Shown one piece after another: positions 14,136-14,274 of a stretch of DNA of 14,274 nt. The DNA is from Citricoccus sp. WCRC_4 (GTDB lineage Bacteria; Actinomycetota; Actinomycetes; Actinomycetales; Micrococcaceae): contig JAPFFX010000069.1 in the NCBI GenBank assembly GCA_026645375.1, forward strand, positions 1 to 14,274. Direction: 5' to 3'. The position numbers and the translations under genes were made by a program. The notes beneath the pieces were generated by a model. It was not told where the DNA came from, did no database searches, and worked only from the letters and a program-made list of their open reading frames with translations. Numbering within the stretch: position 1 is the stretch's first letter; each line of letters starts with the position of its first letter.

Positions 14136-14274
14136 CTAGCGCGAGCGGTAGTTCGGGGCCTCCACCGTCATCATGATGTCGTGCGGGTGGGACTCCTTGA
14201 GCCCGGCCGGCGTGATCCGCACGAACCGGCCCTGGTGCTTGAGCTCCTCGACGGTGTGGGCGCCCACGTAGAAC
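14136..14274 (-). CDS. guaB: Inosine-5'-monophosphate dehydrogenase, C-terminal 45 residues (5' part outside window)
   Basis: The complement reads FYVGAHTVEELKHQGRFVRI, then TPAGLKESHPHDIMMTVEAP and NYRSR before the TAG at 14136-14138. The YVGAHTVEEL...FVRIT..GL.ESHPHDI pattern is the C-terminus of classical GuaB (EC 1.1.1.205), the NAD-dependent step from IMP to XMP in guanine nucleotide synthesis. The rest of the gene lies to the right of the window. Its strand is the same as that of guaB3 at 1293-2429, with the catabolic block in between. Confidence 0.92.
   Translation of the reverse strand, partial: FYVGAHTVEELKHQGRFVRITPAGLKESHPHDIMMTVEAPNYRSR

Noticed and set aside
3410..14140. GCTAGCG shared near 3414 and 14135 as a possible insertion footprint
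   Set aside because: Seven bases around stop codons are too short to support target-site duplication, and the first copy lies inside the block, not at its edge.
1..14274. Search for CRISPR arrays, insertion sequences, tRNA or rRNA genes, integrases, and defence or toxin genes
   Set aside because: No repeat-spacer pattern, transposase motif, tRNA-like cloverleaf or defence-type domain was recognised anywhere in the window.

Overview
The window looks like chromosomal DNA of a high-GC actinobacterium, most likely a member of the Micrococcaceae or a relative. The evidence is the strong G/C bias at third codon positions, GTG starts, an actinobacterial-type GuaB3 protein lying in a row with glpD, and the C-terminus of a classical IMP dehydrogenase (guaB) at the other edge. 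No rRNA, tRNA, insertion sequence, integrase or CRISPR array is visible.

Layout from left to right. (1) 1-2429, minus strand: the N-terminal part of glycerol-3-phosphate dehydrogenase (glpD, cut by the window edge), preceded 6 bp upstream by guaB3. (2) 2451-7330, minus strand: a D-glucarate catabolic operon transcribed in the order kdgD, 2-oxoglutarate semialdehyde dehydrogenase, gudD, AEC-family permease, with gaps of 25 bp, an ATGA overlap and 23 bp. It runs into guaB3 after only 21 bp. (3) 7331-7759: a promoter region with two inverted repeats, plus two strong hairpins that separate it from the next operon. (4) 7760-12237, minus strand: an operon of permease, lipoprotein binding protein and ATPase of the NitT/TauT/ThiXYZ type, followed by an unusual three-domain M24 (creatinase/prolidase fold) protein. 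(5) 12238-12570: a divergent regulatory region. (6) 12571-14048, plus strand: a RidA-family protein and a LysR-type regulator. (7) 14075-14115: a 14-bp-stem bidirectional terminator, then the tail of guaB on the minus strand.

The glucarate genes form a complete route: GudD dehydrates glucarate to 5-keto-4-deoxyglucarate, KdgD dehydrates and decarboxylates this to 2-oxoglutarate semialdehyde, and the aldehyde dehydrogenase oxidises it to 2-oxoglutarate. The second module (ABC importer, M24 hydrolase-like protein, RidA, LysR) has the look of an uptake and breakdown pathway for a nitrogen-containing compound whose identity cannot be read from sequence.

The most interesting observation is that the kdgD operon, the permease-to-M24 operon and ridA are each preceded, in the direction of transcription, by almost the same promoter box: TTRGACAGGYAT followed at the same 18-nt spacing by a TAnnnT-like -10. 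This suggests that the glucarate operon and the neighbouring unknown module form one regulon. The whole block of about 11.7 kb lies between guaB and guaB3, genes that are normally close neighbours in actinobacteria, so it is probably an accessory catabolic insertion in a housekeeping locus.
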